Origin: Chara braunii
Taxonomy: Eukaryota; Streptophyta; Charophyceae; Charales; Characeae
Assembly: GCA_003427395.1 (NCBI GenBank)
Contig: BFEA01000073.1
Location: forward strand, 2,522,678 to 2,553,424
Direction of reading: 5' to 3'
Length of the DNA stretch: 30,747 bases
The notes under the pieces were generated by a model. It was not told the origin of the DNA. It did not search any database and saw only the letters and a list, made by a program, of their open reading frames with translations. Both the position numbers and the translations under genes were made by a program. Below, one piece after another: positions 9,115 to 18,556 of the stretch (its first letter is position 1; each line of letters opens with the position of its first letter).

Positions 9115-9390
9115 ATGGCTGAGGAGAATGCTGGTTTCCTAGGAAGCAGACTTATTTGGGAGAAGGCTGAAGGAAAGGTATTACCAGATATTAATTCTTC
9201 GGTTATCTCGCACCTACTCCGGGATTTGGAACCCTTCACGGTAGGAGGGGCGTTTCCTTATAAGATTGAGAGATACAATGTCTTAGCCATACCTGAGACA
9301 AAATAAAAAAGTGTATGTGTTAGTAACTCGCTTCCTAGAGACCAATGAATATGACGTGCGTATATACACTCCAGTGACTAGGAAAATTTG
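9115..9390 (+). pseudogene. pre-gag module 2 of element B, first copy, broken
   Basis: The frame starts MAEENAGFLGSRLIW and contains LEPFTVGGAFPYKIERY. It then hits TAA at about 9304 and shifts frame before YVLVTRFLETNEYDVRIYTP (9314-9373). The second copy reads through this place in one frame, so the break is a lesion of this copy. The sequence runs into the duplication junction at 9400, so the C-terminal part is missing here. Confidence 0.5.
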
Positions 9391-9400
9391 GCGGCGGTAN

Positions 9401-9823
9401 AGACACGACGTCTGTAGAGAAGGGCGTTTAGTATTCTATGTTCCAGTGGTCAGATTTCTCAAGACCAACGAGCTTGACGTGAGGGTTTATGCTCAAAAAG
9501 GAATAAGAGAAGAAGAAGGTTATTTAGAGTGTCTGAGGAAAGTGTGCATTCACCTCTCGAGGATAAGGGAACTGCTTCGAAGCCTGCATGAGAAAGTGAC
9601 TTGGGGGAAACGAGTCAGGGAATTCGAAAGACTCCCTAGTTTTCTGACTACGGATAGCTTCACTGACAGGAGAGACTGGGCGCCTCTTCTAGAAGCTATT
9701 GCCGTGGTTGGTAAAGCAAGAGAGAATGACTTAGTCATACGACCAAAGACGCTGTTTCTCAACACCTTTGTTCGACGATTCGAAGTTCAAGACGAAGTTT
9801 CTCTTGAATTTTCCCTCACCTGA
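9401..9823 (+). CDS. pre-gag module 1, second copy (N-terminus lost at the junction)
   Basis: It repeats the 8673-9095 frame, with the same core, helical middle and FTDRRDWAPLLEAIAV block, ending at TGA 9821-9823 followed 19 bp later by ATG. The frame can be extended upstream through the n at 9400 into module 2 sequence, but that fusion depends on an uncertain base. The fact that both copies keep an open frame while differing in sequence suggests it was once coding. Confidence 0.45.
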   Translation, partial: RHDVCREGRLVFYVPVVRFLKTNELDVRVYAQKGIREEEGYLECLRKVCIHLSRIRELLRSLHEKVTWGKRVREFERLPSFLTTDSFTDRRDWAPLLEAIAVVGKARENDLVIRPKTLFLNTFVRRFEVQDEVSLEFSLT

Positions 9824-9842
9824 CAATGGAAAAGAGTCTGTT

Positions 9843-10330
9843 ATGGCTGAGGAGAATGCTGGTTTCTTAGGAAGCAGGCATATTTGGAAGAAGGCTGAAG
9901 GAAGGGTATTACCAGATATTAATTTTTCGGTCATCTCGCGCCTACTCCGGGATTTGGAACCCTTCACGGTAAGAGGGGCGTTTCCTTATAAGATTGAGAG
10001 ATACACTGTCTTAGCCATATCTGAGGCAGAAGAAAAAATGTATGTGTTAGTAACTCGCTTCCTAGAGACCAATGAATATGACGTGCGACTAGGCGGCGGT
10101 ATACTAGGTGTCACGAGTGGGCACTTAGTCACGTTTGTAAATACAGAAACGAACTGAAGAAGAAAGGTAAGAAAGTTACCTGGAGTGTGGAGCCTACTGA
10201 GTATTGAGGTTTCCCAAGTCCTCCTATTCCAAATAGCTTTGTCAATGGTGAGAACTGGGAGCCGATCCTTCATACTGTCTTAAGAGATAGAAAGTGGAGC
10301 AGTACCTCTATTGAGGATTCTAGTTAAAAG
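9843..10330 (+). pseudogene. pre-gag module 2, second copy, with C-terminal half
   Basis: The frame from ATG 9843 keeps DLEPFTVRGAFPYKIERY and MYVLVTRFLETNEYDVR (to about 10088), then loses frame. In another frame the end of the module is readable: KKGKKVTWSVEPTEY, a TGA at about 10204, then SFVNGENWEPILHTVLRDRK. That last block aligns with FTDGRNWEPILNAIIRE of module 3, so this module once had the full layout. Confidence 0.5.
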
Positions 10331-10406
10331 ACTTAGTAGGTACTGAAAAAGATTAGACGTATCAAAGAGACAAAGAAGAATCATGGGGGTCGCTAGGGAC
10401 TAGGCA

Positions 10407-10829
10407 ATGTCTGGTAACTGTCCGGCAGTCATGGCGGCACTAGACGCGCTAGTTCCTTTTACCAGTGGAGGAGCTTTCCCGTACAAGATAGAACGCTGTA
10501 TATCCCTGGAGGAGAAACACGCACCTGGGAAGGCGTATATCCTTGTAGTGAAGTTCCTTGACACTGGTGAGTACGATATTCGACCCTATGTTCCCTCATT
10601 AAGAGAGAGAGGGACAAATCGCGAGTCCTTTCAGAGCTGGATTAGTGATATAGTTAATCAAGAGAAGAGAGAGTTAGAAAGAAAAGGAGCAAGAGTAGTG
10701 AGTAACCTAGCTCCGATTGTGTTCGACAGGTTCCCCGAACCAGTTTTGTCGGAAAGCTTTACTGACGGCAGAAACTGGGAACCAATTCTAAATGCAATCA
10801 TAAGAGAGAAAAGGTTCAGGAAGAAATAG
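10407..10829 (+). CDS. pre-gag module 3 of element B, intact 140-aa ORF of unknown function
   Basis: This is the only intact single-frame copy of the module. It has VPFTSGGAFPYKIERC (about residues 16-31), AYILVVKFLDTGEYDIRPYV (about 43-62), a basic/acidic helical middle, and FTDGRNWEPILNAIIRE near the C-terminus. The start could be the first ATG (10407) or the in-frame ATG at 10431. It ends 143 bp before gag. I know no Ty3/gypsy protein of this form; repeated paralogous small ORFs before gag are unusual. It could be an accessory protein or a separate gag-associated domain; no function is assigned. Confidence 0.55.
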   Translation: MSGNCPAVMAALDALVPFTSGGAFPYKIERCISLEEKHAPGKAYILVVKFLDTGEYDIRPYVPSLRERGTNRESFQSWISDIVNQEKRELERKGARVVSNLAPIVFDRFPEPVLSESFTDGRNWEPILNAIIREKRFRKK

Positions 10830-10971
10830 GAGTTTAACCAGTAAATCAGACAAGATAGTCAGGGGACCGGACGCAAGGCAGAACCTTGCTAGTTCCTCCG
10901 CAGGAGTCCGCAGGAGACGGAGAAGTAACCACTACCACTGTTCTACAAGAAATGTTGAAAAGGTAGAGGCC

Positions 10972-12117
10972 ATGAAGACCGGGATGGACACTATGAATGT
11001 TCCTCTAGACCTTCCAAGAGCTAAGGTACCTCCAGAGAACATACCCTGCTTTGATGGAACCAAGGTTAGGGAGTTCCTAGAAGACTATGATGTCTTTCGT
11101 ATGAGCCACGGTTGGTCGGACAAACAGAAGTTGAAAGCTCTGCTAGCCTATGTTGAACCCAAGATGAGGGTGTCGGTGACAAAAACGACACAAAGACTGA
11201 CAACATGGGTTGAGGTTAGACAAAAAATGTTGGAAGAATATGCGAAGTATGACGTCCCAACGACTATGCAAAATTTGTTGGAAGTGCGACGTTCAAAATA
11301 TGCAACCCTTGATCAACTCCTCGAGGATTTTGAGCTAGTTGCGCAGAGAGTACCCTTCTTAGATGAGGCCCAGAAGTGTCATGTCCTGCTAACTAATTTT
11401 GCAGAGGATGAAAGAAAGAGTGTGGTAAGTCGCGCTGCCCATTATCCTCTGAAGTGGGATGAAGTGGTTGAGATAGTCCGTGAACTACCTTCGGTGTCAA
11501 ACCGAAAGTGGTCTCTGGAACAGATAAAAGCAATCACTAGTGCAAGAGAAGGAAATGTTGAGGCAGCTAAGGGAGGAAACTTGAAGGCCGAAAAGATCCT
11601 TGGTCTTCTCGTTAAGCTTGGTAACTTCGAAAAGTTAACCCTTTCTGCCCCGGCAACTCAAGCACTTGTTGGAGCTGAAGAAGGTAAGGTGGAAAGAAAG
11701 AAGGAGAAGCAAAAAAAGGAGAATGAAAGTGAGAGCGAGAGTAGTGATGATAATGATGCTAGACGAATGAGAAAATAGAGACAAAAGAAGAAGCGCGACC
11801 GGGATTGGAAGAAAGATAATAAGAGCCGAGATTGGCAAAGGAGAGATGACCCCTTCCGATGTTATTATTGTGACGAGGAAGGCCATACTATAACTCGATG
11901 CCCTTTACTAGAGAAGAAACTCAAAGAAGGGATTGTCAAGAAGAATGTCAATGGGCACGTCTGTGATGCCAATTGGAACAAGATAGATTTCCGGGTCAAA
12001 GGAGGGATGCGAGCAGTTGTCCTAGAGCAGGCTAAGGCCAATAAGGATAAAAAGAAGAAGGCTAGAGTTAATGTTATCACCTTTGATGGTATGCTACCTC
12101 CGGAGATAGTGGCTTGA
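10972..12117 (+). pseudogene. element B gag with zinc knuckle
   Basis: An open frame of 268 codons starts MKTGMDTMNVPLD and contains IPCFDGTKVREFLEDYDVFR, the usual N-terminal part of a Ty3-type capsid. Helical sequence follows (TWVEVRQKMLEEYAKYD, LDQLLEDFELVAQRV). A TAG at 11776-11778 interrupts it in a charged linker; the same frame continues with the nucleocapsid knuckle CYYCDEEGHTITRC (11860-11901), a perfect CX2CX4HX4C. The next stop is TGA at 12115-12117. Gag forms the particle and packages RNA in intact relatives. The start codon is the first ATG in frame. Confidence 0.8.
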
Positions 12118-12870
12118 GATGACAATCCTGGAAGTCAAAACCTGAATGTATCCCATATCAGCCAAAAAGAGGTCAAAGAGAAAAAGCGAGAGAAGGCTCA
12201 AAGAGAGCTAAACCAGCTGATAGATGGGACCAAGGACCTAGTGAAGGAAGGGAAAGGAAAGGAAGCTGCCGGGAAGAAGAGAAGGGTGGTCTTGAGATCC
12301 GAAGCCGAGGAAGGGATCTCGATAGATGAAGTAGTAAAGAAATTACTCGAGGAGACCGAGATCACCCTATCCTGAAAAGAAGCAGTAGCCTTGGTACCTA
12401 AGTTTAGGGAAGAACTTAAGAAGATGGTTGAAAGGCGAAAGGTAGAAATCAATAGCCTAAGACTCTTTCCTCAGCATGTGGAAAGAGCCCCGCCTGGTAC
12501 CAAGATGAGGTTTGGTAACATGTCGTGTGGATACTTGAATATCTCTGTGAATGACGTGAAGGTTAGAGCCCTAGTGGACTCTGGGGTTGAGATGGTGCTT
12601 ATGTCCTCGGCCACAATGAGATCATGTGGACTTGAAATAGATAGGAAAGCCAACGATCAGCTCTCCAATATAAGCCGGATTCTTACCATTAGAAGGGTTC
12701 ATTGATGATTTGCCTATTCGGATTGGGATTTTACGAGCCGAGATCCTCTGTTTTGTGGTCCCCAACTTGAATCATGACTGTATTCTCGGAGCCCCTTTCC
12801 TACATAGAATGGAGGCTTGTGCGTTCTTTGGCCATGATGGGGCAGCCTGACTTTCTCTCCAGGATCCTAA
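12118..12870 (+). pseudogene. element B protease region
   Basis: The same frame as gag continues through a charged linker and a TGA at 12373-12375 into VKVRALVDSGVEMVLMSSAT. The retropepsin D-S-G triad is at 12577-12585, but the usual alanine, serine or threonine after it is valine. A frameshift near 12670 moves the reading to frame 2, where FVVPNLNHDCILGAPFLHRM gives the second conserved protease region. The protease is therefore broken. Confidence 0.7.
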
Positions 12871-12892
12871 CAATGGTCAAAAACAGGCTTTT

Positions 12893-13253
12893 GTGATAAG
12901 TGATAGGCATCATCCTCGTCATCAGCGACATGTTAACTCTCTTAAGCATGGAGAATCTGACAAGCTGATTGAGGAAGTACGAGCAAAACTGAAAGAAAAT
13001 GGAATAATATATGAGAAGACGACGATTAGAGTGAATGATATTGGGAAGATGCTCAAGCTCCTGGATAAAGAAAAGGAGTTGGGCGATAAGAGAGAGATGG
13101 AAGGATTCAAGGATGATGTGAGGGCAGCCAAAGCTGGCACGATGCAGCTCACCTTCTCTGCAACTGTTCCTTTTTTAGGAAAATAGCCACCGAGTCTAAG
13201 AGGAAGTATAAGGGCAAAGGCGTTAAGAAGAATCCGGTGGTCATTCTAAAGAA
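12893..13253 (+). pseudogene. element B protease-RT linker
   Basis: Charged open frame (12893-13186) rich in lysine and glutamate, with no known domain. It ends at TAG 13184-13186. A frameshift leads into KRKYKGKGVKKNPVV, then another into the RT approach at about 13254. Confidence 0.5.
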
Positions 13254-14421
13254 AAGGATTACAATGAGGCATTAGAGAAGGAGAGAAAGAAAATTAAAAG
13301 ATTAAGAGAGACTGCATTAGAAGGAGGGAGGATTACCCCAGAGAGGTTCAAGATAATGAAGGTAGGAACCGATGACTTCCTTCTGCCGGCTGAGAGGGAT
13401 TTCATATATGAATTATGTCAAAAGTACAGTGGTACCTTTTCCTTTAATGATGAGGAGAGAGGACGACTGGACGTTGACATGATCAAGATGGTCAAGATCT
13501 GGACCGTTCCTCACACACCTTGGAATGATAGACCCACAAAATATGCCCAAAAGGAAGAAAAAAAGGTAATGGAGTACATAAACCAGAAGATCGCCTCCAA
13601 CGTTGGAACCAGCTGATGGAGCTTACGCCAATCACTGTTTTTTCTTTCGGAAGCCAGGTGGTGGCCTGCGCTGAATACAAAAGTTAAATTCGGTAACGGT
13701 CCGCGATGCAGGTAGCTTACCCAACACGGATCTATTGGCCGAGTCTTTTGCCGGAAGGAGCATCTACTCCCTAATAGACTTATACGCTGGCTATGACCAA
13801 TTCCCGATAGACCCTACTAGTCGACCTATGACCGCCATGCATACACCTAGAGGCCTCATACAAATGTGTGTGGTGCCTCAAGGGTGGACGAATGGGGTCG
13901 CGGTCGTCCAGCGAGACATGATGAAGGTCATGGAGGACATATGCCCAGAGGTTACGTTTCCATACATTGACGACAATCCAGTTAAAGAACCAAAGGAAAA
14001 GGATGAGACTTTAGTGGATGGTCGAGTCAGGCAGTTTGTATGGGAACATGCGCAGGGAGTAGCGAAAGTACTAGAAAGGTTGGCTAAATACAACCTAACA
14101 GCCAGCGGGCCGATATCACTACTGTTCCAAAGGGAGGTAACGATCTTGGGTTTTATGTGCTTCTTGAAAGGAAGAAGTCCTGATCCGAAGAAAGTGGATA
14201 AACTCCTGAACTGGCCGATGTCTCTAAAAACGGTTGGGGAAGTAAGGAGCTTCTTAGGGGTCTGTAACTTCTGGCGGATCTTTATCCCCGGGTTTGCCAA
14301 GATAGCCGAGCCCCTTAGAGAAATTGTGCGACAAGGAGCTAGCTTAGAGTGGTCTGACCAAAGAGAGAAGGCTGCACGGGTACTTCAAGATAAGCTAAGA
14401 GATGGCGGGGTCGTATTATGA
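13254..14421 (+). pseudogene. element B reverse transcriptase domain
   Basis: Frame 3 carries the N-terminal part (RFKIMKVGTDDFLLPAERDF). A shift at about 13605 leads to frame 1 with EPADGAYANHCFFFRKPGGG, a TGA at about 13669, then SIYSLIDLYAGYDQFPIDP, TPRGLIQMCVVPQGWTNGVA and FPYIDDNPVKEP. The catalytic YIDD is at 13963-13974. The thumb/connection part VRSFLGVCNFWRIFIPGFAK is well preserved. The frame ends at TGA 14419-14421, but the same frame continues into RNase H. The motif set is that of Ty3-like RTs, clearly different from element A. Confidence 0.82.
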
Positions 14422-14994
14422 GTACCCTACTTCGACGGTGAAAAGGAGAGACCCTTCATCATCGAAGTCGACGGCGGCCCGATAGCATTAGGAGGAGTGC
14501 TCGTGCATCGAGATGAGAATGGTAAGGAAATGCCACGTAGATTTGAAAGTCGCAACCTTAATTCGGTTGAGAGAGATTATATTCAGTTCAGGGAACAACT
14601 CCTGGCAATCCTGCACTGTCTCAGGGTGTTTAGACAGTATGTTATGGGGCGGAGATTCATCCTAAGAACGGATTCTACGGCGGTAATCGGAGCTGTTAAG
14701 AGGCATCAAGAGGTAGATGCTACAGTTAGTAGGTGGATAACTCACATATAGACGTATGATTTTGTATTAGAGAAGGTACCTACTGAAAAGAATCGAGCCG
14801 ATGGGCTGAGCTGCATAGAATGGGGATCAATAGATGATGAATCTCTTGAGGAGGCACCCTTCGTTGACGAATTTCTTATGGAAGACGATGATGAAGGATT
14901 ACCTCCAGCTCCCAGTTGTTATACAGCTTCAGCCATAGCAACGAGCAGGGAAGACTGCTGGGGAGAAAAGGAAGATAAGTTCAAGGATGGCTGA
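14422..14994 (+). pseudogene. element B RNase H domain and acidic connector
   Basis: In the RT frame: RPFIIEVDGGPIALGGVLVH (first catalytic aspartate), NSVERDYIQFREQLLAILH (catalytic glutamate region) and FILRTDSTAVIG (next aspartate). TAG at 14749-14751 interrupts it before TYDFVLEKVPTEKNRADGLS, the typical RNase H end. An acidic connector (EDDDEG) follows, and the frame ends at TGA 14992-14994, where the integrase frame has already begun. Confidence 0.8.
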
Positions 14995-16372
14995 ACGAAG
15001 GCTGAATGAGATAGAGGAAGAGTCGAGAGACCCTGAGCAAGATAAGGACGCTGAGGAGAGATTTAAGAAGGATGAGTATGATGGGGAATATAAGAGGATC
15101 GGAAAGGTAATGAGCAGTAATCAGTTGGACGAATTCTACCATGAGAAGACAAAGAGAACCTTTAGGCTGCGTAGGGGTTACCTNTTTGTGGATGCTAAGG
15201 AAGGACTACCGCCACTGAGAGTAGTGTGTGGTGAGGAAAGACAACTAGAGGTAATCGCCGCACTGCATGAGGGTCTAGCAGGAGGTCAAAGGGGTGTTGA
15301 TGCTACATACTATAAAGTATCTCGATTATATCACTGGGATGGTCTAAGGGATATGGTTATGAGATATTATAAGTCATGTGAAGTCTGTCAGAAAAGGTCA
15401 TCTATGAGATTGATTGAACCCTTATACCCGACTGTTCTTGTTGAACCTGGCAGTACCGTTCACCTTGATCTAATTACTATGCCACCTGCTAAGGATGGAA
15501 TGAAATATGTACTAAACATGAGAGATAACATATGTGGTTATGTTGAAGCAAAAGTCATCCGTAAGAAAACTGCAAAGAGAGTGGCAGATTGGATCGAGGA
15601 AATCTACTTGAGGTTCCCCTTCATACGTGAGTTTATGGCTGATCAGGGATCAGAGTTCAAGAACGAGATGGTCAGGAGGCTCATGTTCAGATTTGGAGTC
15701 AGGATCAGATTTATGACACCTTATCATCCTCAGGCTAATGCACCAGTGGAGAGAGGCCACAAGACACTGAATGATGCTATATCGAAATGGTGCCTAGGCA
15801 ACTCCAGGAACTGGCCATCTTTCTTGAGGGCGGCTGTCTATGCTGACAATGTGACTGTCAAACGGACTACAGGTTATGCGCCTATTACACTCTGGTATGG
15901 CAGGTATGCTACATCTCCCATTGAGAACCTGGTTGAGACCTGGACCCATGAGGCGCAGAGAGAGTCATACTCCACAGAGGAGTTGCTGAGGCTGAGGATC
16001 AGGCAGATCAAGGAAGTGGATGAGGCCAAAATTGAGGCTACAAAGAGGATGTCAGATAGCAGATTATCTGATCAGACACGATGGAACAGCAAGAGGTACA
16101 TCAGGAAGGAACGACTTCAGGTCGGAGATATTGTACTTCTACATGATATATCTCTCGGGACACAGTGGACCAAGAGATTGGAGGCCAGGTGGATGAGACC
16201 ATTCAGGATCATCAGAGAAGTTGAAGGCAAGGCCTATGAGTTAGTAGAGATGGATGGTACGAGATCCCATGGTATAGTATCCGGCTCCCAGCTCCGAAAA
16301 TTCATACTTAGAAACACAGATTTGATTCCGAGTTCGGGCAGAGTGATGAGGCGAGGCCTGAGAGCCGTCTAG
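14987..16372 (+). CDS. element B integrase, intact 461-codon frame
   Basis: This frame catalyses insertion of element cDNA in related elements. The zinc-binding region has H94, C131 and C134, but the second histidine position is glutamine (AGGQRG where AGHRG is usual). The catalytic triad is complete: D161 (HLDLITMPP), D219 (MADQGSEFKN, codon at 15641) and E255 (PVERGHKT, codon at 15749), giving D-X57-D-X35-E. A GPY/F-like C-terminal module is present (QVGDIVLLHD, then ARWMRPFRI and VSGSQLRKF). One codon is uncertain because of the n at 15184. The first ATG follows a frameshift from the connector, so it was probably part of a polyprotein. No chromodomain was seen. Confidence 0.85.
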   Translation: MAERRLNEIEEESRDPEQDKDAEERFKKDEYDGEYKRIGKVMSSNQLDEFYHEKTKRTFRLRRGYXFVDAKEGLPPLRVVCGEERQLEVIAALHEGLAGGQRGVDATYYKVSRLYHWDGLRDMVMRYYKSCEVCQKRSSMRLIEPLYPTVLVEPGSTVHLDLITMPPAKDGMKYVLNMRDNICGYVEAKVIRKKTAKRVADWIEEIYLRFPFIREFMADQGSEFKNEMVRRLMFRFGVRIRFMTPYHPQANAPVERGHKTLNDAISKWCLGNSRNWPSFLRAAVYADNVTVKRTTGYAPITLWYGRYATSPIENLVETWTHEAQRESYSTEELLRLRIRQIKEVDEAKIEATKRMSDSRLSDQTRWNSKRYIRKERLQVGDIVLLHDISLGTQWTKRLEARWMRPFRIIREVEGKAYELVEMDGTRSHGIVSGSQLRKFILRNTDLIPSSGRVMRRGLRAV

Positions 16373-16389
16373 CATCAGCCCAAACATGC

Positions 16390-17275
16390 TGAGACATGAC
16401 CAGTGTGCCCTCAGCATTTGTTGGGACGTGGTGAGAGTGGCGCCAGCTTCAGATGATTATATGTTGGGACGTGGACAGTGTGCCGCCGGCTTCAGTCGAT
16501 GACGATTACATGCTGAAACGTAGCCAGTATGCCCTCAACATTTGTTGGGACGTGGTGAGAGTGCCTCCAGCTTCAGACGATTATATGCTGGGATGTGGAC
16601 AGTGTGCCGCCAACTTCAGTTGATGATGATTATATGCTGGGATGTGGACAGTGTGCCACCAGCTACAGATGATGATTATTTGCTGGGANGTGGACAGTGT
16701 GCCGCCAGCTTCAGTTGATGACGATTATATGTTGGGATGTGGACAGTGTGCCGCTAGCTTCAGTTGATGACGATTATATGCTGGGATGTGGACAGTGTGC
16801 CGCCAGCTTCAGTTGATGGCAATTATGAGCTGGGATGTGGACAGTGTTCCCGCCAGCTACAGATGATGATGATTATTGGCTGGGATGTGGTCAGTGAGCC
16901 GCCAGCTATCGATGATTATGAGCTGGGATGTGGACAGTGTTGCCNNNNNNNNNNNNNNNNNNNNNNNNNNNNNNNNNNNNNNNNNNNNNNNNNNNNNNNN
17001 NNNNNNNNNNNNNNNNNNNNNNNNNNNNNNNNNNNNNNNNNNNNNNNNNNNNNNNNNNNNNNNNNNNNNNNNNNTTGCCGCCAGCTACAGATGATGATGA
17101 TTATTGGCTGGGATGTGGCCAGTGAGCCACCAGCTATCGATGATTATGAGCTGGGATGTGGACAGTGTTACCGCCAGCTACAGATGATGATGATTATTTG
17201 CCTGGGACGTGGCCAGTGAGCCGCCAACTATCGATGATGATTATGTGCTGGGATGTGGCCCGTGTGTCGCCGACA
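16390..17275 (+). repeat. 46-49 bp minisatellite at the 3' end of element B
   Basis: At least fifteen imperfect units built on tgctgggatgtggacagtgt, gccgccagcttcag and a variable gatgatgatta spacer. The first units (16390-16560) are more diverged and longer. The array begins 18 bp after the integrase stop, so it lies in the element's 3' untranslated part or in an LTR. The short ORFs in it are repeats read in changing frames and are not called as genes. Confidence 0.92.
16945..17074. other. assembly gap (130 N) inside the minisatellite
   Basis: Run of N flanked on both sides by the same repeat unit, so the real array length is unknown. Confidence 0.99.
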
Positions 17276-17880
17276 GCAGCCGACAGTCGGTTGCTATGAT
17301 TATGGTATGATTTCGGATGCCGGAGCTGGATACGAGCAGCCTATGATGGCTCGGCTCATTGGTGGACTTATGTGTCTGCCGGGCCCAGATTGGCCCCAGT
17401 TTTGTATGATTGTGAGTTAAACTTTTAAAATTTCAGTTCATTGCATTATATCTGGCTTGTCATGTGTCAGTCCTGGGACATGCATGGGGGATTGGGAGCC
17501 AGTTTCTGGGATTTGAGTTCTTGCCTCTTATTGTATTTATTTAGTCTGAATGGTATTTAGTCTGAATGCTACACAGTACACAAAAACATACACCATGTAC
17601 ACATGCCTGTACTCCCGCCATCATCCTGCACGTCCAAGCTCAGCACACGTGCACTGATACATCCCCACACCACCGACATCACTCCTCCACACCTCAAACG
17701 TGCATGATACACCCCCGTCCCCAAAATGCCCCGGAAACAATCCCCTTCCCCCCATCCCAACCTCCAATGCTAGACTATACCTCACGGGCGCGCTCAACCC
17801 ACTTTCTGGCAAACCAAGGATCTCCCTCCCTTCTCCTTTTGCATCTCACCTCAAGCACATCGACCACTACATTCAGCACG
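17276..17880. other. stretch after element B, no feature recognised
   Basis: It includes a purine-rich run, gggggattgggag (17487-17499), which could be a polypurine tract of element B before a lost 3' LTR; this is speculative. From about 17566 the sequence becomes rich in C and A with an open frame of histidine/threonine/proline-rich translation, which looks like compositional bias. Confidence 0.3.
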
Positions 17881-18060
17881 ATGTATGCACTCCCATCTTC
17901 CTTTAAAGTCGGCCAATGGGGCTCTACATGCCTCAGCGCTAAGACTCCCACTATTGGCAACAACCGTAGTTTATGCGCTTCCTCTTCCTCTTCCGATCCT
18001 CTCATCCCCGCTACGCCCTCAGACTCGGTGCTGAGAGTGGAACGCCTCCACCCTCCATAG
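17881..18060 (+). CDS. weak candidate coding start with transit-peptide-like composition
   Basis: From the ATG at 17881 the frame reads MYALPSSFKVGQWGSTCLSA and continues rich in serine, with few acidic residues, to TAG at 18058-18060. That composition resembles a plant plastid transit peptide. It stops after 59 codons and no downstream exon could be joined. It lies inside a longer open frame, so the start is arbitrary. Chance is a strong alternative. Confidence 0.15.
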   Translation: MYALPSSFKVGQWGSTCLSAKTPTIGNNRSLCASSSSSDPLIPATPSDSVLRVERLHPP

Positions 18061-18257
18061 CCACCTGAGAAAGGAGGGTCCCCTCTCCCCTCTCTCCTCT
18101 CTCTTCTCTCGTCTCCCCTCATCATCTCCATGCTTTCCGTAACCCACCTCGGTGGACATACGGATCTTTAGTGACCGTGTTCAGCAGAACTCGGGTTGAA
18201 AAACCTGACACTGCAACCACAGTGGGCGTACTCCTGCAAGAGTTCGTGGTTTAAGAG

Positions 18258-18308
18258 ATGGCTGCCATGGATGATTTTCTCGCCAAAGTGGATGCCAACG
18301 AGCACATG
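18258..18308 (+). CDS. possible short first coding exon of a host gene
   Basis: ATG at 18258 in good context (aagagATGGC) gives MAAMDDFLAKVDANEHM, followed directly by a strong donor gtaagt (18309-18314). Downstream, a long pyrimidine tract (18495-18556) and a second strong donor, gtatgt at 18619, suggest another short exon ending at 18618. An acceptor at 18590 would keep the frame (SGYNTKATK), while the one at 18581 would give an immediate stop. Product unknown. Confidence 0.3.
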
Positions 18309-18494
18309 GTAAGTAATTACTACTTAACCCGCTGCTCATATCTGACCACTATGCCCTGTCACTCTATATGGGAGCCAGAGGAATACCACCCTCTGATGAG
18401 CCATGACGGGCGCAAACGGCAAAAAGCGGTTTAGGGGATGCGCCACCCCTCCTCCACTAGCCCTGCTAGTGTCTGATGGCATTGACCATCGTGC

Positions 18495-18556
18495 TCCCCC
18501 CCCCCTCTCTCTCTCTCTCTCTCTCGCTCGCTCCCTCTCCCTCGCTCTCTCTCGCC
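18495..18556. repeat. C-run and (CT)n microsatellite
   Basis: About eleven C followed by an imperfect CT repeat. It would form the polypyrimidine tract of an intron if the neighbouring exons are real. Confidence 0.95.

Larger units (their letters stand above)
8673..10125 (+). repeat. 728-bp tandem duplication within element B
   Basis: Copy 1 is about 8673-9399 and copy 2 about 9401-10125, offset 728 bases (727 near the end because of one indel). The first 95 bases of the copies (8673-8767 and 9401-9495) are identical; the following 300 or so differ at roughly 8% of positions by eye. A single n at 9400 sits exactly on the junction. Confidence 0.9.
8428..17275 (+). mobile_element. element B: Ty3-like retrotransposon of another lineage, mostly decayed
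   Basis: Order is pre-gag small ORFs, gag with zinc knuckle, protease, RT, RNase H, integrase, minisatellite. Its proteins are only distantly like those of element A (YIDD rather than YVDD in RT). No LTR pair was found: the left side abuts the cut LTR of element A and the right side runs into a tandem array with an N gap. Stops are scattered through gag to RNase H, but the integrase frame is intact. Confidence 0.8.

Noticed and set aside
13878-14300. 140-codon minus-strand frame across the element B RT
   Set aside because: Shadow of the RT coding strand; it has no motif of its own.
3454-14751. Many in-frame TAG codons, hinting at TAG reassigned to glutamine as in some green algae
   Set aside because: TGA and TAA stops and frameshifts are mixed in among them in the same elements and in the 22-26 kb pseudogene, so ordinary decay explains them.
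16390-17275. Regularly spaced repeats that could suggest a CRISPR-like array
   Set aside because: Units are contiguous 46-49 bp repeats without unique spacers, in a eukaryotic retroelement context.
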